Notes under the pieces: generated by a model
The model's database searches: none
What the model was told of the DNA's origin: nothing
Seen by the model: the letters and a program-made list of their open reading frames with translations, nothing else
Source: a candidate division KSB1 bacterium
Lineage (GTDB): Bacteria > Zhuqueibacterota > Zhuqueibacteria > JANLFK01 > Oleimicrobiaceae
Assembly: GCA_034506335.1 (NCBI GenBank)
Contig: JAPDPR010000001.1
Coordinates: forward strand, 220,020 to 284,019
Direction of reading: 5' to 3'
Length of the DNA stretch: 64,000 nucleotides
In this document: positions 43,620 through 52,462 of the stretch, piece after piece
Layout: every line of letters starts with the position of its first letter
Numbering within the stretch: position 1 is the stretch's first letter
Position numbers and translations under genes: made by a program

Positions 43620-44885
43620 TCACTCCCTGGTAACAGTGGCCAGGGCGCGGAATTGCTGCGGGGTGATTTCCTCGCGCGCCAGCCGGCGCACGTCGCGCAT
43701 CTTCACGCCGATTTGCAGGCGAGTGGCCTGCGGGTCGCTGTATGCCCCCACCTCCAGCAGCACCAACACGGCTTCCTGATCTGACAGGAACGACAAGGCC
43801 GGACAATAGCGCCCCAACAGGGCGACCAGGTCGTTTTCCACCTTGGCCAGTCTCGCCTCCCGGGCCAGCTTTTCTTGTGCAGCCCTTTGGCGCTCTTGGC
43901 GGCTCCTTTTCGCCTCCTGGGCGGTATCCGCCCCTGCTGTGTCGGAAGACGCCGGCAGTCTCAATTCCGTTTCGCGCTGGGCGAGCCCTAATGCCCGCAG
44001 GGCCCTCCCTACTTCCTCCAACTGCTTCTGCATTTCCATCGCCTTGGCTTGGCTTTCCATCATTTTGCGGTAGGTTTCGTCCAAACCCGTGACCGCGGAA
44101 TGGGTGGGTACACGGTAGCCGCACATGAGCACCACCCCCAGTTCAGGCACCCGCAGGGCGCGGGTCGGTCCGCCGTAGAGAGTGCTTCCTAGCGAAGAAC
44201 GCAGGTAGCTGTCCACGACGTCCGCCAAGATGGCGAGCTCCGAGTCCACAGGACCCTCTCCCTTTTCCTCTATGAAACGGAGGGCACGGACTGCCAGCGC
44301 CGGCGAACCACCACCTCTGCGCATGCTCAGTATGTCGGCGAAGCGCGCCGAGGCGATTAAGCGGCGGGTCTGCGTGGGGGAGTGGGCATCTCTTCCCCGC
44401 CGCATAGTGGGAACGTAGAACCCTGTGAGCTGAAAATCTACCACAACCGTCACGCGATGCTCCGGCCGGAGATTGTTCATGGCACCTGCCCAGCGGGAGA
44501 AAAAAACCGCAAGTGCCGTCTTCGCTGAATCCACCGCCCGCCCTATGGTGGTTTGCCTCTTTTGCGTCACCTGTTCGATGAGCCCTGCCACATCTGGGTA
44601 GGCCTTGCTCCGGTCCGGGGGACGGGCACTGTCGAGTTCCACCGCGTACTGGGTCACCGTGTACGGAACGCTGAATAGGACACCGTGACCCTCCAACCAC
44701 AGTCCCCTGGTCTCCGTGCGAGCGGAAGGTGCCTGGCCCAAAAGCAGGCGGTCCAGAATCCGCTCCATGGTCCTGAGGTCCTCCGTGGAAACGCGCTGGG
44801 CATGGCAAAAGGGGACACGACACGCGCCCAGCAGCACAACGCAGAGTACGCTCAGGGTAGGTCTGAGCCAGATCACGTGCTTCAC
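43620..44885 (-). CDS. Putative lipoprotein of unknown function in ECF cluster
   Basis: 421 residues. A lipoprotein-type signal with LGAC (about residue 22) starts it. Residues 40-240 form a mixed domain without known motif (GLWLEGHGVLFSVPYTVTQY; RVTVVVDFQLTGFYVPTMRRG). Residues about 260-290 and 320-350 are charged coiled coil (KMMESQAKAMEMQKQLEEVG; AKRSRQERQRAAQEKLAREA). The C-terminus reads DQEAVLVLLEVGAYSDPQAT. It is the last gene of the sigma/anti-sigma/OMP/lipoprotein series, 54 nt after the OMP gene. It may be an envelope stress target of that sigma factor. Confidence 0.65.
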   Translation of the reverse strand: MKHVIWLRPTLSVLCVVLLGACRVPFCHAQRVSTEDLRTMERILDRLLLGQAPSARTETRGLWLEGHGVLFSVPYTVTQYAVELDSARPPDRSKAYPDVAGLIEQVTQKRQTTIGRAVDSAKTALAVFFSRWAGAMNNLRPEHRVTVVVDFQLTGFYVPTMRRGRDAHSPTQTRRLIASARFADILSMRRGGGSPALAVRALRFIEEKGEGPVDSELAILADVVDSYLRSSLGSTLYGGPTRALRVPELGVVLMCGYRVPTHSAVTGLDETYRKMMESQAKAMEMQKQLEEVGRALRALGLAQRETELRLPASSDTAGADTAQEAKRSRQERQRAAQEKLAREARLAKVENDLVALLGRYCPALSFLSDQEAVLVLLEVGAYSDPQATRLQIGVKMRDVRRLAREEITPQQFRALATVTRE

Positions 44886-44939
44886 CTTCGTTCTCCTTCT
44901 CCTGCCTCGCCTCAGGGCCCAGGCCCCGAGGCTCCGCCG

Positions 44940-46235
44940 TCACATGCGAAATATGATCCCAGGCGTCTCGAAACGTGGATTGACGACCGTGCTATAGATT
45001 GAGCCGAACGTGTAACTGATGCCAAAGCTGACAAAATAGTTGTAGGAGGTTTCTAGCTGCCGTTGACGGAGCAACACTTCCTCCAGGGAAGCGCCGCGCC
45101 GGGGCAACGAGAGCTGGTCGCGCAGAAAGGTAACGTAGCCACCAGTGGTGAAGCGGAGTCCTTTGAACACCCGCACCTCTAGGGAGGCGCTGAGTTCCAG
45201 GTGGTACTTCCTTGCATCGTGCAAATAGTTCGCCGCCTCCAAGGATGAACTCACCGATCCCCATGGGCGTTTGATCACGTAGGCCGCGGTCAAGCTTTGG
45301 TCAAAAAGGTTCTCAGCCGTTTTCAAAAAGATAGTCTCTTCGTGATAGCGGCATTTTTGAGCTCCGAGCCCGTATTGGAAGGTGAGCTGGCGATGCGTGG
45401 ACTGGCTATAGGGGAAAAAGTCGAACTCCACAGCCGGTGCAACGCGGAGTCCGAGGTCAATGTTGTCATAGGTAGACCACCACGCAGAGGCACGCCCGCC
45501 AATCGACAAGTGGTCATCGATGCTGCGCACCACCATTGCCCTAGCCCCGCCGCCGCGCTGAATGTTGACCACTGTGTAGTCATCTCCAATCTCATACCGA
45601 CTCTCACTGTAGTAGTCGGTCACTGAGAGTCGGACTTTCCAGGCATCAGTAGTTTTGTTTGCAGAAAGACTTGTGGAGAGGTAGTGGTTCTTGTACGACT
45701 TTTCTCCGCTGCTATAACCCCGCAGATAGAGGCTGAACGTCCAATACTTCCATGGGTCCACCACCTTCTTGGCGGCCGTGTCTGGTGGGGCGGTATAGGA
45801 GACGGCCAGCCTTTCCGCGGCCTCCGTGTGCATCAAGTAAGGGATGAGACCGATTCTCATGTGGCGCACCAGGCCGCGGCGTATCTCGTCTTCGGTGGCG
45901 CGCTGTCCTGCGACGTAGCGAAGGGTGTCCTCCCGCCCAGCAAAGGTGCGCAGGCCAATGAAGTTCAGCGTGAATTCGGTCCCTCCGCCGCCGGTCTCCT
46001 GGGAGGTGATGAGCACGTGCACATCGGCGTCTTTGCGGTCCCGGACATGGTTGACGTAGTTGAGCTCAGTGCGAAAAAACTCCTGGTCACAGAAATAGTC
46101 AGGGCAATCGATAAACACGTTGATGGTTCTCGGCTTTTGCGCCTGGGCCCAACCCCAGTCGGTCGCCACCCACAGGAGGGACCAAACGGTCAACAGCGGG
46201 AGGTACGATAGTAGGCCTTTTTTCGGGGAATCCAT
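44940..46235 (-). CDS. Outer-membrane beta-barrel protein in ECF cluster
   Basis: 431 residues, signal peptide ending near WGWAQAQ. The N-terminal 130 residues resemble a periplasmic alpha/beta domain (INVFIDCPDYFCDQEFFRTE, DVHVLITSQETGGGGTEFTL), followed by about 280 residues of alternating aromatic/polar strands with a final aromatic-rich strand ending IIFRM, as in barrels inserted by BamA. The YFCDQEFFRTEL opening recurs in FCB homologues I cannot name. It lies 57 nt after the anti-sigma gene. A function in sensing or relieving envelope stress is inference. Confidence 0.68.
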   Translation of the reverse strand: MDSPKKGLLSYLPLLTVWSLLWVATDWGWAQAQKPRTINVFIDCPDYFCDQEFFRTELNYVNHVRDRKDADVHVLITSQETGGGGTEFTLNFIGLRTFAGREDTLRYVAGQRATEDEIRRGLVRHMRIGLIPYLMHTEAAERLAVSYTAPPDTAAKKVVDPWKYWTFSLYLRGYSSGEKSYKNHYLSTSLSANKTTDAWKVRLSVTDYYSESRYEIGDDYTVVNIQRGGGARAMVVRSIDDHLSIGGRASAWWSTYDNIDLGLRVAPAVEFDFFPYSQSTHRQLTFQYGLGAQKCRYHEETIFLKTAENLFDQSLTAAYVIKRPWGSVSSSLEAANYLHDARKYHLELSASLEVRVFKGLRFTTGGYVTFLRDQLSLPRRGASLEEVLLRQRQLETSYNYFVSFGISYTFGSIYSTVVNPRFETPGIIFRM

Positions 46236-46292
46236 TGGCTATCTCCTTCCGGTTCGTTCTCCCCAGCGAGCTCCTCGCCTTCCGTCCGGTGG

Positions 46293-46952
46293 TCATTTTG
46301 GCCAGAGGCGCTGCTCGTACGAGGCCATGCGGGCAATCTCTTCAAGCATGCGGTCGGTACGCTCCAGCCGCGTCATGGTGCGGAGATGGAGGTCTTCGAG
46401 TCCGCGCCCTACCAGGCCCAAGTCAATCTGGCGCTGGTATTCGATCTGCCGCGCAAAATCGTTCAGCGTGCGGGCAAAGTCCAGACGCTGACGCTGCTCG
46501 CTGGCGCGCACCATTTCTGCCGCCGCCTCGAGAGTGGCGCGATGGAGTGCCTCCAGCATCTCCAGAGTCACCGTCGGCGCAGGGCGCCGCAAGAGGCTGG
46601 CGCTGAAGGTGAAACGACCCTCCTGGTAGGAAACCGTGGTGTTGCTCACCGCCAGGAGCAAGAAAAGAGCCACCAGTGCGAAACCTACGGCCAAACCGAC
46701 GCGCCGCCATCCACGAAACGTTTCCAGAAGGTGCGGCACGAGGGGCTGCCGCACGTCCACAAAGGTTAGGCCCAGGTGTGGGTCCTCATCCGGCCACTGG
46801 GCCAAAATGGACCGCGTCTCCTGCAAGCGGTGGAATTCCGCGTCACAGGTCTGACAAGCATCCAGATGCGCGCGCACCTGCGCGCTGGCCTCCTCTTCCA
46901 GCTCCTCGTACAGGTAGTCAGGGAGTTTATTGCGGCACTCTTCACAGGTCAT
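46293..46952 (-). CDS. Zinc-binding anti-sigma factor
   Basis: 219 residues. The N-terminal zf-HC2 motif is CEEC then HLDACQTC (His29, Cys33, Cys36), as in RseA/ZAS anti-sigmas. One membrane helix (about 86-106, VGLAVGFALVALFLLLAVSN) separates a cytoplasmic zinc domain from a periplasmic helical part (about 110-215). Its ATG overlaps the sigma gene stop by 11 nt, so the pair is translationally coupled, which keeps sigma and anti-sigma balanced. Confidence 0.9.
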   Translation of the reverse strand: MTCEECRNKLPDYLYEELEEEASAQVRAHLDACQTCDAEFHRLQETRSILAQWPDEDPHLGLTFVDVRQPLVPHLLETFRGWRRVGLAVGFALVALFLLLAVSNTTVSYQEGRFTFSASLLRRPAPTVTLEMLEALHRATLEAAAEMVRASEQRQRLDFARTLNDFARQIEYQRQIDLGLVGRGLEDLHLRTMTRLERTDRMLEEIARMASYEQRLWPK

Positions 46953-47538
46953 TACCTAGCACCTCCTCGGCATAACCCCACTGTTCCAAAAGCCGGCGCA
47001 AGGTCAACAGGCCATGGTAAAGGCGGGACTTAACCGTATTCACCGGCTGCGCCAACGCCTCTGCGATCTCGGTGAACTTGAGTCCTTGGTACTGTTTCAT
47101 GATAATCACCACTCGCTGTTCTTCCGGAAGCGACAGAAGGGCTCGATGCAGTACCTGCGAAAGGTGACTGTGATGCGCACAAGCGTCGGGTCTGTCCTGA
47201 GGGTTGTCCCACAGCTCGGCCGGCACCTGCTCGCCTTCGTTCTGGTCCATCCTCATGCCTTCAAGAGAGAGAAAGGGGCGCCGCTTTCTGAGCTCATCCC
47301 TACTGAGGTTAATGGCAATTTGGTGTAGCCAGGTGGCAAATTTGGCGGTATCCTTGAGCCGGCGCAAACCGGTATAGGCGCGGACAAAAGTCTGCTGCGT
47401 GACCTCTCGGGCCGCCTCTGTGCTACCCACATACCGATAGACGAAGTTGTAGATGGGTTTTTCCCAGCGCCACACCAGGGTATTAAAGGCTCCCACGTCG
47501 CCAGACAAAAACCGCTCGATCAGCGCCTGGTCAGTCAT
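46942..47538 (-). CDS. ECF sigma factor
   Basis: 198 residues with only sigma regions 2 and 4. Region 2: NTLVWRWEKPIYNFVYRYVG ... REVTQQTFVRAYTGLRRL. A linker of about 50 residues. Region 4: SLPEEQRVVIIMKQYQGLKF and the HTH FTEIAEALAQPVNTVKSRLY. It resembles RpoE-like ECF sigmas. GAGGTAAT directly precedes the ATG. A candidate autoregulated promoter of the AACTT/GTCTAA type lies 37-67 nt upstream of the ATG. Anti-sigma, OMP and lipoprotein follow. Confidence 0.92.
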   Translation of the reverse strand: MTDQALIERFLSGDVGAFNTLVWRWEKPIYNFVYRYVGSTEAAREVTQQTFVRAYTGLRRLKDTAKFATWLHQIAINLSRDELRKRRPFLSLEGMRMDQNEGEQVPAELWDNPQDRPDACAHHSHLSQVLHRALLSLPEEQRVVIIMKQYQGLKFTEIAEALAQPVNTVKSRLYHGLLTLRRLLEQWGYAEEVLGNDL

Positions 47539-47574
47539 ATTACCTCATGGCTGCGGCCTACGGCTACCGTTGAA

Positions 47575-47605
47575 TTAGACGGGCCATGGAGGCAAAAAGT
47601 TGTCC
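47575..47605 (-). promoter_or_regulatory. Candidate ECF-type (RpoE-like) autoregulated promoter
   Basis: Minus strand GGAC-AACTT (47605-47597), 16-nt spacer, GTCTAA (47580-47575). It resembles the GGAACTT-N16-GTCTAA-type sites of RpoE-like sigmas and does not match the TTGACA/TATATT sites elsewhere in the window. Confidence 0.45.
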
Positions 47606-47657
47606 TACAAATGGGGACAAGGAGCATGCAAGCTCCCGCGAGCACCGGCAGCTTGGA

Positions 47658-48944
47658 TTAGCCGATTACTGTGCCAGGTGGGATAATCGCATTCTTGGGG
47701 ACGATCACAATGCCGTCGCGGATGACAAAGTTCTCCGCCTTGACAAACCCCTCTCTGTGGCGGTTGACGATCTGCACATTGGCGCCGATACGCGCGTTCT
47801 TGTCGATAATCGCCCGCTCAATGAGGCAGTTGTGGCCGATCCCGACCTCTGGGATGCCTCGCGCAAGAGCCTCCTGGCGTTCCTGGTCGGTCTCGTAGTA
47901 GTCCGCCCCCATGATAATCGAACCATAAATGCGCGTACCGGAGCGGATGATGGAGCGAATGCCGAGAATGGAGTCCTTGATCTCACAGTTTTCAACGATG
48001 GACCCGTCGGAGAGGATGGCCCGCTCGATGTGGCTTGCGGTGATCTTGGCCCCCGGCAGATAACGCGGGCGGGTAAAAATGGGCGCACGCTGCGTGTAAA
48101 AGTTGAACTTGGGCACCGGTCGGGTTAGGTCTATCATCGCCTCGTAGAACGACCGGATGGTGCCGATGTCTTCCCAGTAGCCGTCGAACATGTAGGCGTA
48201 CACGCGGCGCGTCTTGATGGCATACGGGATGATGCCCTTGCCAAAGTCTTCCTCTTGGCACTCGGAGAGGATATCGAACAAGGCCTGGCGCTCGAAGACA
48301 TAGATGCCCATGGAGGCGATAAGTTCGCGCCCATTGGGTTTCACGCGGAATTGTTCCAACAATTCCTGTGGAACCACCAGGGACTCGATGACCGCCGGGT
48401 CTGTAGGCTTTTCGACGAACTTTGTGATGCGCCCACGCCGGTTGGTCTTAAGAATCCCATAATGGTGGGCAACGTCACGGGTAACCGGGATGGCACTGAC
48501 GGTCACCTCTGCCTTGCACCGCACGTGCCAGTCGATGAGCCGGCGAAAGTCCATGGAATAGAGGTGGTCGCCGGCCAAGATAAGGAAGCGCTCGTTGATC
48601 GGGGCATCGAAATACTGAAGGTTGCGACGCACGGCATCGGCGGTGCCCTGGTACCAGGCGGTGCTTTCGGGCGTCTGCTGGGCCGCAAGGATCTGCACGA
48701 AACCGCCGCGGAAGGGGTCAAAGTGGTAGGTCGCAGCCACGTGCTGATTCAGGGAACGGGACATGTACTGCGTGAGGACGAAGATGCGATTGACCTCCGA
48801 GTGCAGGCAGTTGCTGATGGGGATGTCGATGAGGCGGAATTTGCCGGCGATGGGCACCGCCGGCTTTGCTCGCTTGGCAGTGAGGGGCCACAATCGTTCG
48901 CCTGCCCCACCGGCCATGATGATCGCGGCCACGTTCCGTGTCAT
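47658..48944 (-). CDS. glgC: Glucose-1-phosphate adenylyltransferase
   Basis: 428 residues. Nucleotide-binding AAIIMAGGAGERLWPLT (about 6-22) and AKPAVPIAGKFRLIDIPISN, then WYQGTADAVRRNL and GDHLYSMDF, are the GlgC signatures; a left-handed beta-helix fills the C-terminus. It makes ADP-glucose for glycogen. It is third in pfkA-araB-glgC, with its ATG seven bases after the araB stop (GAGGT ribosome site). No glgA or glgB is in the window. Confidence 0.94.
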   Translation of the reverse strand: MTRNVAAIIMAGGAGERLWPLTAKRAKPAVPIAGKFRLIDIPISNCLHSEVNRIFVLTQYMSRSLNQHVAATYHFDPFRGGFVQILAAQQTPESTAWYQGTADAVRRNLQYFDAPINERFLILAGDHLYSMDFRRLIDWHVRCKAEVTVSAIPVTRDVAHHYGILKTNRRGRITKFVEKPTDPAVIESLVVPQELLEQFRVKPNGRELIASMGIYVFERQALFDILSECQEEDFGKGIIPYAIKTRRVYAYMFDGYWEDIGTIRSFYEAMIDLTRPVPKFNFYTQRAPIFTRPRYLPGAKITASHIERAILSDGSIVENCEIKDSILGIRSIIRSGTRIYGSIIMGADYYETDQERQEALARGIPEVGIGHNCLIERAIIDKNARIGANVQIVNRHREGFVKAENFVIRDGIVIVPKNAIIPPGTVIG

Positions 48945-48951
48945 GGCGACC

Positions 48952-50649
48952 TCACCTAGCTGTTTGCTCCTGACCAGAAGTCGCGCCCCCAGCCCGCAGG
49001 CGGCGCAGCGCTTTCATGACCTGGGTGTGGCTGCGGCCAAAGTAGTCGTGCAGCTGCAGATAGAGCCTGTACAGTTGCGCGTACACCACCTGGTGGTCAG
49101 GGATTGGCCGGTACACGATCTCTTTCTGTCGAGCCATGCGGCGGGTGGCCTCGACAAAGTCGTCGTAGCCGCCGCCAGCTTTCCCGGCTGCCATGGCGCC
49201 GATGATCGCCGCCCCGAGGGCAGTGGCCTGCGCAGAAGCAGCCAGCCGAATCTCCCGTCCGGTCACGTCGGCGTAGATCTGCATGAGCAAGGGGCTCTTC
49301 TCGGCGATGCCGCCACACGCATAGAGTTCCGCCACCGGTATTCCCTGCTCCTCGTGGTTGTCGATGATTCTCTTTGTGCCAAAGGCCGTGGCTTCGATCA
49401 GGGCGCGGTAGACCTCCTCCGGCCTGCTGGCTAAGGTGAACCCCACCACCAGCCCGGAAAGCTCAGCGTCCATGAGGATCGAGCGATTGCCATTCCACCA
49501 GTCCAAGGCCAGCAGGCCACTTTGTCCAGGACGGAGCCGGGCAGCCTTCTGTTCCAGCGTCTGGTAAGGGTCCAGGCCGTTGCGCTGCGCCTCTTGCTGG
49601 AGCCCCCCCGGCAAGTGATGGCGCACGTACCACGCGAAGATGTCGCCCACCGCCGCCTGGCCGGACTCGTAACCCACGTAGCCCGGCACAATGCCGTCCT
49701 CCACGATGCCCGCGATGCCCGTGGCCTGCACTTTGGGCCCAAGTACCATGTGGCAGGTTGAAGTCCCCAGGACCAAAACCATCTTTCCGGGTTCAGCCAC
49801 CCCTGTGCCAAGCACCGCGGAGTGAGCGTCAATGATGGCGACGCCTACCGGAATGCCAGGCCTGAGGCCTAAGCGCCCGGCCACCTCGGCACGTAACGTG
49901 CCGGCACGCGCGCCGACTGGATAGATGTCGGTGCTCAACTTTTCGCTCACCACCTTGCCAAAGCGAGAGTCTAGCGCGGCAAAAAAATCTGAGGAGGGGT
50001 AGCCGGTCTGCTTGTCCCACAGGGCTTTGTAGCCAGCCTGGCAGGCACTGCGCTTTTCGTGGCCAGTCAGGTACCACACCATCCAGTCGCCGCCTTCGAT
50101 GATGCGCGCTGCTGCTTGGTAGACCTCCGGGGCCTCGCGCAACATCTGCAGCGCCTTGGGAAAGAGCCACTCGGAGGAGATTTTGCCCCCATATCGGGCC
50201 AGAAAAGCCTCGCCTCTCTCACTGGCAACGCGGTTAATGAGATCAGCTTCAGGTTGCGCTGCGTGGTGCTTCCAGAGCTTCGGCCAGGCATGAGGATGTG
50301 CCGCATACCCGTTGGCGAGACAGAGCGGTGTGCCGTCAGGGGTAGTGGGAAGGACGGTGCAGGAGGTAAAATCAACCCCGATGCCCACCACTTCGGCGGG
50401 CGTGACCTGGGCCGCGCGCACCACTTCGGGCACCACGCGCTCCAGCGCTTGCACCCAGTCAGAAGGGTGCTGGAGCGCCCACTCGTCCCCCAGTTTGACG
50501 TGGGTGCCTGGCAGCTCCTCTGAAATCACCCCGTGAGGGTAATGTGCCACTGCCGTCGCCAGTTCCTGGCCGGAGGCCACATCTACGAGCACGGCCCGCG
50601 CGGATTCGGTGCCAAAGTCCAATCCAAGAGCCACCCGCCTCTCTGCCAT
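48952..50649 (-). CDS. araB: Ribulokinase
   Basis: 565 residues, typical AraB length. FGGY-kinase fold: LGLDFGTESARAVLVD (about 8-23), GVDFTSCTVLPTT, a central GGDWMVWYLTG, GTSTCHMVLGP and a late ACGGIAEKSPLLMQI, which match ribulokinase rather than xylulokinase. It phosphorylates L-ribulose to ribulose-5-phosphate. No araA or araD is adjacent; instead it sits between pfkA (30 nt) and glgC. Confidence 0.9.
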   Translation of the reverse strand: MAERRVALGLDFGTESARAVLVDVASGQELATAVAHYPHGVISEELPGTHVKLGDEWALQHPSDWVQALERVVPEVVRAAQVTPAEVVGIGVDFTSCTVLPTTPDGTPLCLANGYAAHPHAWPKLWKHHAAQPEADLINRVASERGEAFLARYGGKISSEWLFPKALQMLREAPEVYQAAARIIEGGDWMVWYLTGHEKRSACQAGYKALWDKQTGYPSSDFFAALDSRFGKVVSEKLSTDIYPVGARAGTLRAEVAGRLGLRPGIPVGVAIIDAHSAVLGTGVAEPGKMVLVLGTSTCHMVLGPKVQATGIAGIVEDGIVPGYVGYESGQAAVGDIFAWYVRHHLPGGLQQEAQRNGLDPYQTLEQKAARLRPGQSGLLALDWWNGNRSILMDAELSGLVVGFTLASRPEEVYRALIEATAFGTKRIIDNHEEQGIPVAELYACGGIAEKSPLLMQIYADVTGREIRLAASAQATALGAAIIGAMAAGKAGGGYDDFVEATRRMARQKEIVYRPIPDHQVVYAQLYRLYLQLHDYFGRSHTQVMKALRRLRAGGATSGQEQTAR

Positions 50650-50679
50650 GCGCTGCTCCTTGGCGTGCTTTCTTGTCGC

Positions 50680-51774
50680 TCAGTCTCCCAAGCAAGTTCC
50701 CACACTCCGGGCCACCATGATCAATGGCGAATCTAAGGGCACCTTTCGCGTCCTGCCTCCGACTTCCTTGATGGGCACATGCTTCAACTCGCCGCCTTGG
50801 ATGCCCACCATGTGGCCGAACTGGCCGTTGACCACCATGCGCACCGCCTCCACGCCGAAACGGGTGGCTAGAATGCGGTCGTAGGCAGTGGGCACGCCCC
50901 CGCGCAGAAGGTGCCCCAGCACTGTAACGCGCGTTTCCACCTTGGTACGTTGCTCAATGTCCTTGGCGATCACGCTGCCGATCCCCCCCAATCTGACTTT
51001 GTCTGGGCTCCCTTCAACAAGCTCGCGCACGACCATTTTGCCGCCCTTTGGTGCTGCCGCTTCGGCCACCACCAAGATGCTGAACCGGCTGCCACGGAAG
51101 TTGCGCTCCCTGACTCGTTCGCAGACGATATCAATGTCGTAGGGAATTTCCGGGATCAGGATAATGTCGCCGCCGCCGGCGATGCCAATAGCCAAGGCCA
51201 GCCAGCCCGCATAGCGCCCCATCACCTCCACTACCATCACCCGATGGTGAGACTGGGCCGTGGTATGCAGGCGGTCAATGGCCTCGGTGCCGGTGGCCAC
51301 TGCCGAGTCGTAGCCGAAGGTGACATCGGTACCGAAAAGGTCATTGTCGATGGTCTTGGGCACCCCGACCACAGGCAAGCCTTTGTCCATCATACGCGCG
51401 GCCGCCGCCATGGTACCGTCACCACCGATGCACACCAGCGCGTCCAGACCCAAGTTCTCAAAGTTTTGCATCGCTTGGTCCGAGCGGTCACGATAGACCA
51501 TCTTCCCCCCTTCCAGCATGGGATAGTTGAAGGGGTCTGCGCGGTTCGAAGTACCCAAGATGGTCCCCCCACGGGTGAGAATACCAGAGACCGCCTCGTA
51601 GTCAAGGTCGATATAGCGGTTCTCCAGTAGCCCCTCGAACCCGTCCTTGAAGCCCACCACTTCCATGTCGTATTCCAGCAGCGCAGTTTTGGTCACCGCG
51701 CGGATGACCGCGTTCAGACCTGGGCAGTCGCCTCCACCGGTCAAAACCGCCAGTCGCATGCGTTTCTTTGGCAT
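50680..51774 (-). CDS. pfkA: 6-phosphofructokinase, mixed-substrate (group III-like) type
   Basis: 364 residues. GGGDCPGLN opens the fold and PKTIDND carries the catalytic Asp143. The phosphoryl-donor site reads GGDGT with Gly120 (ATP-type, equivalent to E. coli Gly104) but Lys140 in PKTIDND (equivalent to Gly124, typical of PPi-type and group III enzymes). Such hybrids occur among group III PFKs, which include both ATP- and PPi-dependent members. Donor is therefore predicted ATP, with doubt. MGRYAGWLAL and GHLLRGGVPTAYDR support assignment. It leads the pfkA-araB-glgC set, with its own promoter at 51860-51888. Confidence 0.93.
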   Translation of the reverse strand: MPKKRMRLAVLTGGGDCPGLNAVIRAVTKTALLEYDMEVVGFKDGFEGLLENRYIDLDYEAVSGILTRGGTILGTSNRADPFNYPMLEGGKMVYRDRSDQAMQNFENLGLDALVCIGGDGTMAAAARMMDKGLPVVGVPKTIDNDLFGTDVTFGYDSAVATGTEAIDRLHTTAQSHHRVMVVEVMGRYAGWLALAIGIAGGGDIILIPEIPYDIDIVCERVRERNFRGSRFSILVVAEAAAPKGGKMVVRELVEGSPDKVRLGGIGSVIAKDIEQRTKVETRVTVLGHLLRGGVPTAYDRILATRFGVEAVRMVVNGQFGHMVGIQGGELKHVPIKEVGGRTRKVPLDSPLIMVARSVGTCLGD

Positions 51775-51859
51775 CGCCGCTCCTCCACACCCTCAGGTCC
51801 ACAGCACAACTGTGCACCAACTCCGTGCGCGCTTTCAGAACCGTTCGGCACGGTGCTGA

Positions 51860-51888
51860 AATATACACAGTTATGGGCCAAATATCAA
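51860..51888 (-). promoter_or_regulatory. Sigma-A promoter of pfkA-araB-glgC
   Basis: Minus strand TTGATA (51888-51883), 17-nt spacer, TATATT (51865-51860). Start near 51853, 79 nt before the pfkA ATG. Confidence 0.75.
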
Positions 51889-51925
51889 GGAGCAAATGCC
51901 TTTGCCTTGTCCTTGGCAAAACAGG

Positions 51926-51954
51926 TTGCAATTTGCGCCGCCGCGTGGCATATT
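51926..51954 (+). promoter_or_regulatory. Sigma-A-type promoter upstream of pgsC
   Basis: TTGCAA at 51926-51931, 17-nt spacer, CATATT at 51949-51954, divergent from the pfkA promoter. Confidence 0.55.
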
Positions 51955-51996
51955 TGCCGCAACCGCGAGCCGGAGGTCAAATGCGCGGAGGGATCT

Positions 51997-52462
51997 GTGG
52001 TCGTCGAAGGCCTTTCTATCGGCATGCTGCTTGGTTTCATCCATTATGGACTCTTTGGAGCTGTAACCTGGGGCCCTGTGGTGCCAGGCCACATCGCCCT
52101 GCATCTGACCCAGCCGGGGAGCTTGCTTGCCACACTGCTGGTGGCTTTTGTCACACCGGGCGCCCTGCACCTGTTGTCGCATCTCCTTTTCTTGTTTGGG
52201 GGGTGTGCCTTCATGGCCGCGGTGGTTGTAGGGTTTCTGTTGCGTCGGGGCGCTGACGCGCTGTTCCTCATGGTACCAGAAGTGGGAGCCGAGCTGCGGA
52301 TCATCGGCTACATTATCCCCGGGCTCATCGCCTATGAGATATTCCGTCAGGGGGTGGTTGCCACGCTGCGAGCCCTGAACATCGTTGCGGTCACCGCCAA
52401 GTTGGTTTTTTGCTTCACTACGGGGCATAGCGGCTCCGGAGCCGGAGGACAATCAGTCATGA
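51997..52462 (+). pseudogene. pgsC: pgsC (poly-gamma-glutamate membrane subunit), frameshifted
   Basis: GTG 51997 follows GGAGGG by four bases. The protein (IGMLLGFIHYGLFGAVTWGP, VVPGHIAL, later IIGYIIPGLIAYEIFRQGVV) is the PgsC/CapC family, multi-pass membrane. As written, the frame misses any natural stop and runs on into pgsW. Removing one T from the T6 run at 52406-52411 gives a 154-residue protein (Bacillus PgsC is about 150) that ends at TGA 52460-52462, overlapping the pgsW ATG as ATGA. Substitutions at usually conserved positions (FGGCAF where relatives have a YGRRRF-like stretch) fit decay. No pgsB is present. Could instead be a sequencing error in the homopolymer. Confidence 0.75.
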
